Shown: piece by piece, positions 63,370-64,000 of the stretch
How positions within the stretch are numbered: the stretch's first letter is position 1
Layout: every line of letters begins with the position of its first letter
Assembly (NCBI GenBank): GCA_002709955.1
Contig: PAQY01000022.1
Coordinates: forward strand, 124,001 to 188,000
DNA length: 64,000 nt
From: Rhodospirillaceae bacterium
GTDB lineage: Bacteria > Pseudomonadota > Alphaproteobacteria > UBA8366 > Aestuariispiraceae
Direction of reading: 5' to 3'
The notes under the pieces: generated by a model
Told to the model about the DNA's origin: nothing
The model's input: only the letters and a program-made list of their open reading frames with translations
The model's database searches: none
Made by a program: the position numbers and the translations under genes

Positions 63370-64000
63370 ATGCGTGGCGGAGTTATTGGTGTGGCCCAAA
63401 TGGGCCCGATTGCAAAGAGTGAAACCCGCCCGCAGGTGGTCAAACGTCTGATCGACATGCTGAAGGAGGCGAAGGGGCGCAATTGCCGCTTCGTCGTCTT
63501 CCCTGAACTGGCACTGACAACCTTCTTCCCCCGCTGGGTCTATCAATTGGGCGATCCAGAACTGGAAGCCTTCTTTGAAACCGAAATGCCCGGCCCGGAC
63601 ACAAGGCCCCTGTTTGAAACGGCAGCGGAGTTGGGGATCGGTTTCTATCTGGGCTATGCCGAGAAGACCAAAGACAAGCATTACAACACCGCCATCCTGA
63701 CCGACGACACCGGCAAGATCATTGGCAAGTACCGCAAGGTTCATCTGCCGGGCCATGTCGAACCAGACCCCAGCCGCAAAGGGGAGCATCTGGAAAAACG
63801 CTATTTCGATATCGGCAATCTGGGTTTCCCGGTCTATGAGGCCCTGGAGGGGCGCGTTGGCATGGCGATCTGTAATGACCGTCGCTGGCCGGAAACCTAT
63901 CGCGTCATGGGCCTGCAAGGGGCGGAGCTGATCACCCTTGGCTACAATACCCCGGTTGGTTTAGGGGAACCGTTCCAGGCCGCCGCCCTGGCAAATTTCC
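63370..64000 (+). CDS. N-carbamoyl-D-amino acid hydrolase, nitrilase superfamily (partial)
   Basis: The first 210 residues are visible before the window ends. The catalytic triad segments are intact: Glu in FPELALTTFFPRW, Lys in KYRKVHLPGH and Cys in AICNDRRWPETYRVMG. The start MRGGVIGVAQMGPIAKSETRPQVV and the EMPGPDTRPLFETAAELGIGF block closely match Agrobacterium D-carbamoylase as I recall it, which releases D-amino acids from N-carbamoyl derivatives in hydantoin breakdown. It is not in the ORF track because it has no stop in the window. The hyuA-type gene at the other end is a possible but distant pathway partner. Confidence 0.9.
   Translation, partial: MRGGVIGVAQMGPIAKSETRPQVVKRLIDMLKEAKGRNCRFVVFPELALTTFFPRWVYQLGDPELEAFFETEMPGPDTRPLFETAAELGIGFYLGYAEKTKDKHYNTAILTDDTGKIIGKYRKVHLPGHVEPDPSRKGEHLEKRYFDIGNLGFPVYEALEGRVGMAICNDRRWPETYRVMGLQGAELITLGYNTPVGLGEPFQAAALANF

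Noticed and set aside
62536-63918. 460-aa minus-strand ORF
   Set aside because: Antisense shadow of the class II aldolase and D-carbamoylase genes, both with intact catalytic motifs.
1-64000. CRISPR arrays, rRNA genes or intact transposases
   Set aside because: No regularly spaced direct repeats, rRNA-like sequence or transposase-like protein were seen on either strand.

Overview
The window looks like a chromosomal segment from a heterotrophic, probably marine or soil alphaproteobacterium, possibly of the Rhodospirillales or a neighbouring order. This is judged from the dnaB, mnmA, COX15-type ctaA and elongator tRNA-Met sequences, the many TRAP and ABC importers, the FCD/UTRA GntR regulators and the typical alphaproteobacterial palindromic intergenic repeats. 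No species can be named from sequence reading alone. Most genes are GC-rich with tight, often overlapping operon junctions. One AT-rich segment (about 20.6-23.2 kb) stands out as foreign.

Layout. 1-8.3 kb: the 5' part of an N-methylhydantoinase A gene (cut by the window edge), doxX, then a minus-strand run of GMC oxidoreductase, a sulfonate/taurine-type ABC importer, a DsrE-like protein and heme A synthase. 8.5-17.9 kb: a Tat-exported peptide-type ABC binding protein, dnaB, a secreted Cys-repeat protein, an unlisted 41-aa ORF, a DUF1194 protein, a SulP transporter, a tandem universal stress protein, mnmA and tRNA-Met. 18.1-23.2 kb: a molybdopterin oxidoreductase lying between the intact tRNA-Met and a decayed full-length tRNA-Met copy, then an orphan membrane-anchored HerA-like ATPase. 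23.2-28.4 kb: GntR, acyl-CoA synthetase, ThDP enzyme and a DmdA-like demethylase. 29.2-39.2 kb: a phthalate-type catabolic cluster (GntR/UTRA, diiron protein, Rieske oxygenase, reductase, dihydrodiol dehydrogenase, dihydroxyphthalate decarboxylase-like protein) with its own TAXI-TRAP importer. Two copies of a 264-bp MITE-like element bracket this region.

39.6-54.9 kb: a nitrogen/amine catabolic region with GntR, a gamma-glutamyltransferase-family amidohydrolase, a DctPQM-type TRAP importer, aldehyde and alcohol dehydrogenases, RidA, MarR, GABA aminotransferase with a divergent XRE-cupin regulator, glutaminase, a histidine ammonia-lyase-like protein and an ornithine cyclodeaminase-like protein. 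55.2-60.3 kb: a FecI-FecR-TonB receptor signalling set with an LTXXQ-like protein and a Fur-box-like site. 60.5-64 kb: DJ-1/PfpI, a carboxymuconolactone decarboxylase-like protein, an HpcH/HpaI aldolase, a class II aldolase and the start of an N-carbamoyl-D-amino acid hydrolase.

The most unusual observations are: (1) the two MITE-like copies whose central ~93 bp is inverted relative to the otherwise collinear flanks; (2) the ammonia-lyase homologue lacking the Ala-Ser-Gly triad that makes the MIO cofactor; (3) the decayed tRNA-Met copy next to the AT-rich membrane HerA ATPase; (4) shared inverted-repeat operators in the phthalate-type cluster; (5) the DmdA-like demethylase in an operon with a CoA ligase and a ThDP enzyme. 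No CRISPR array, rRNA gene or intact transposase was seen.
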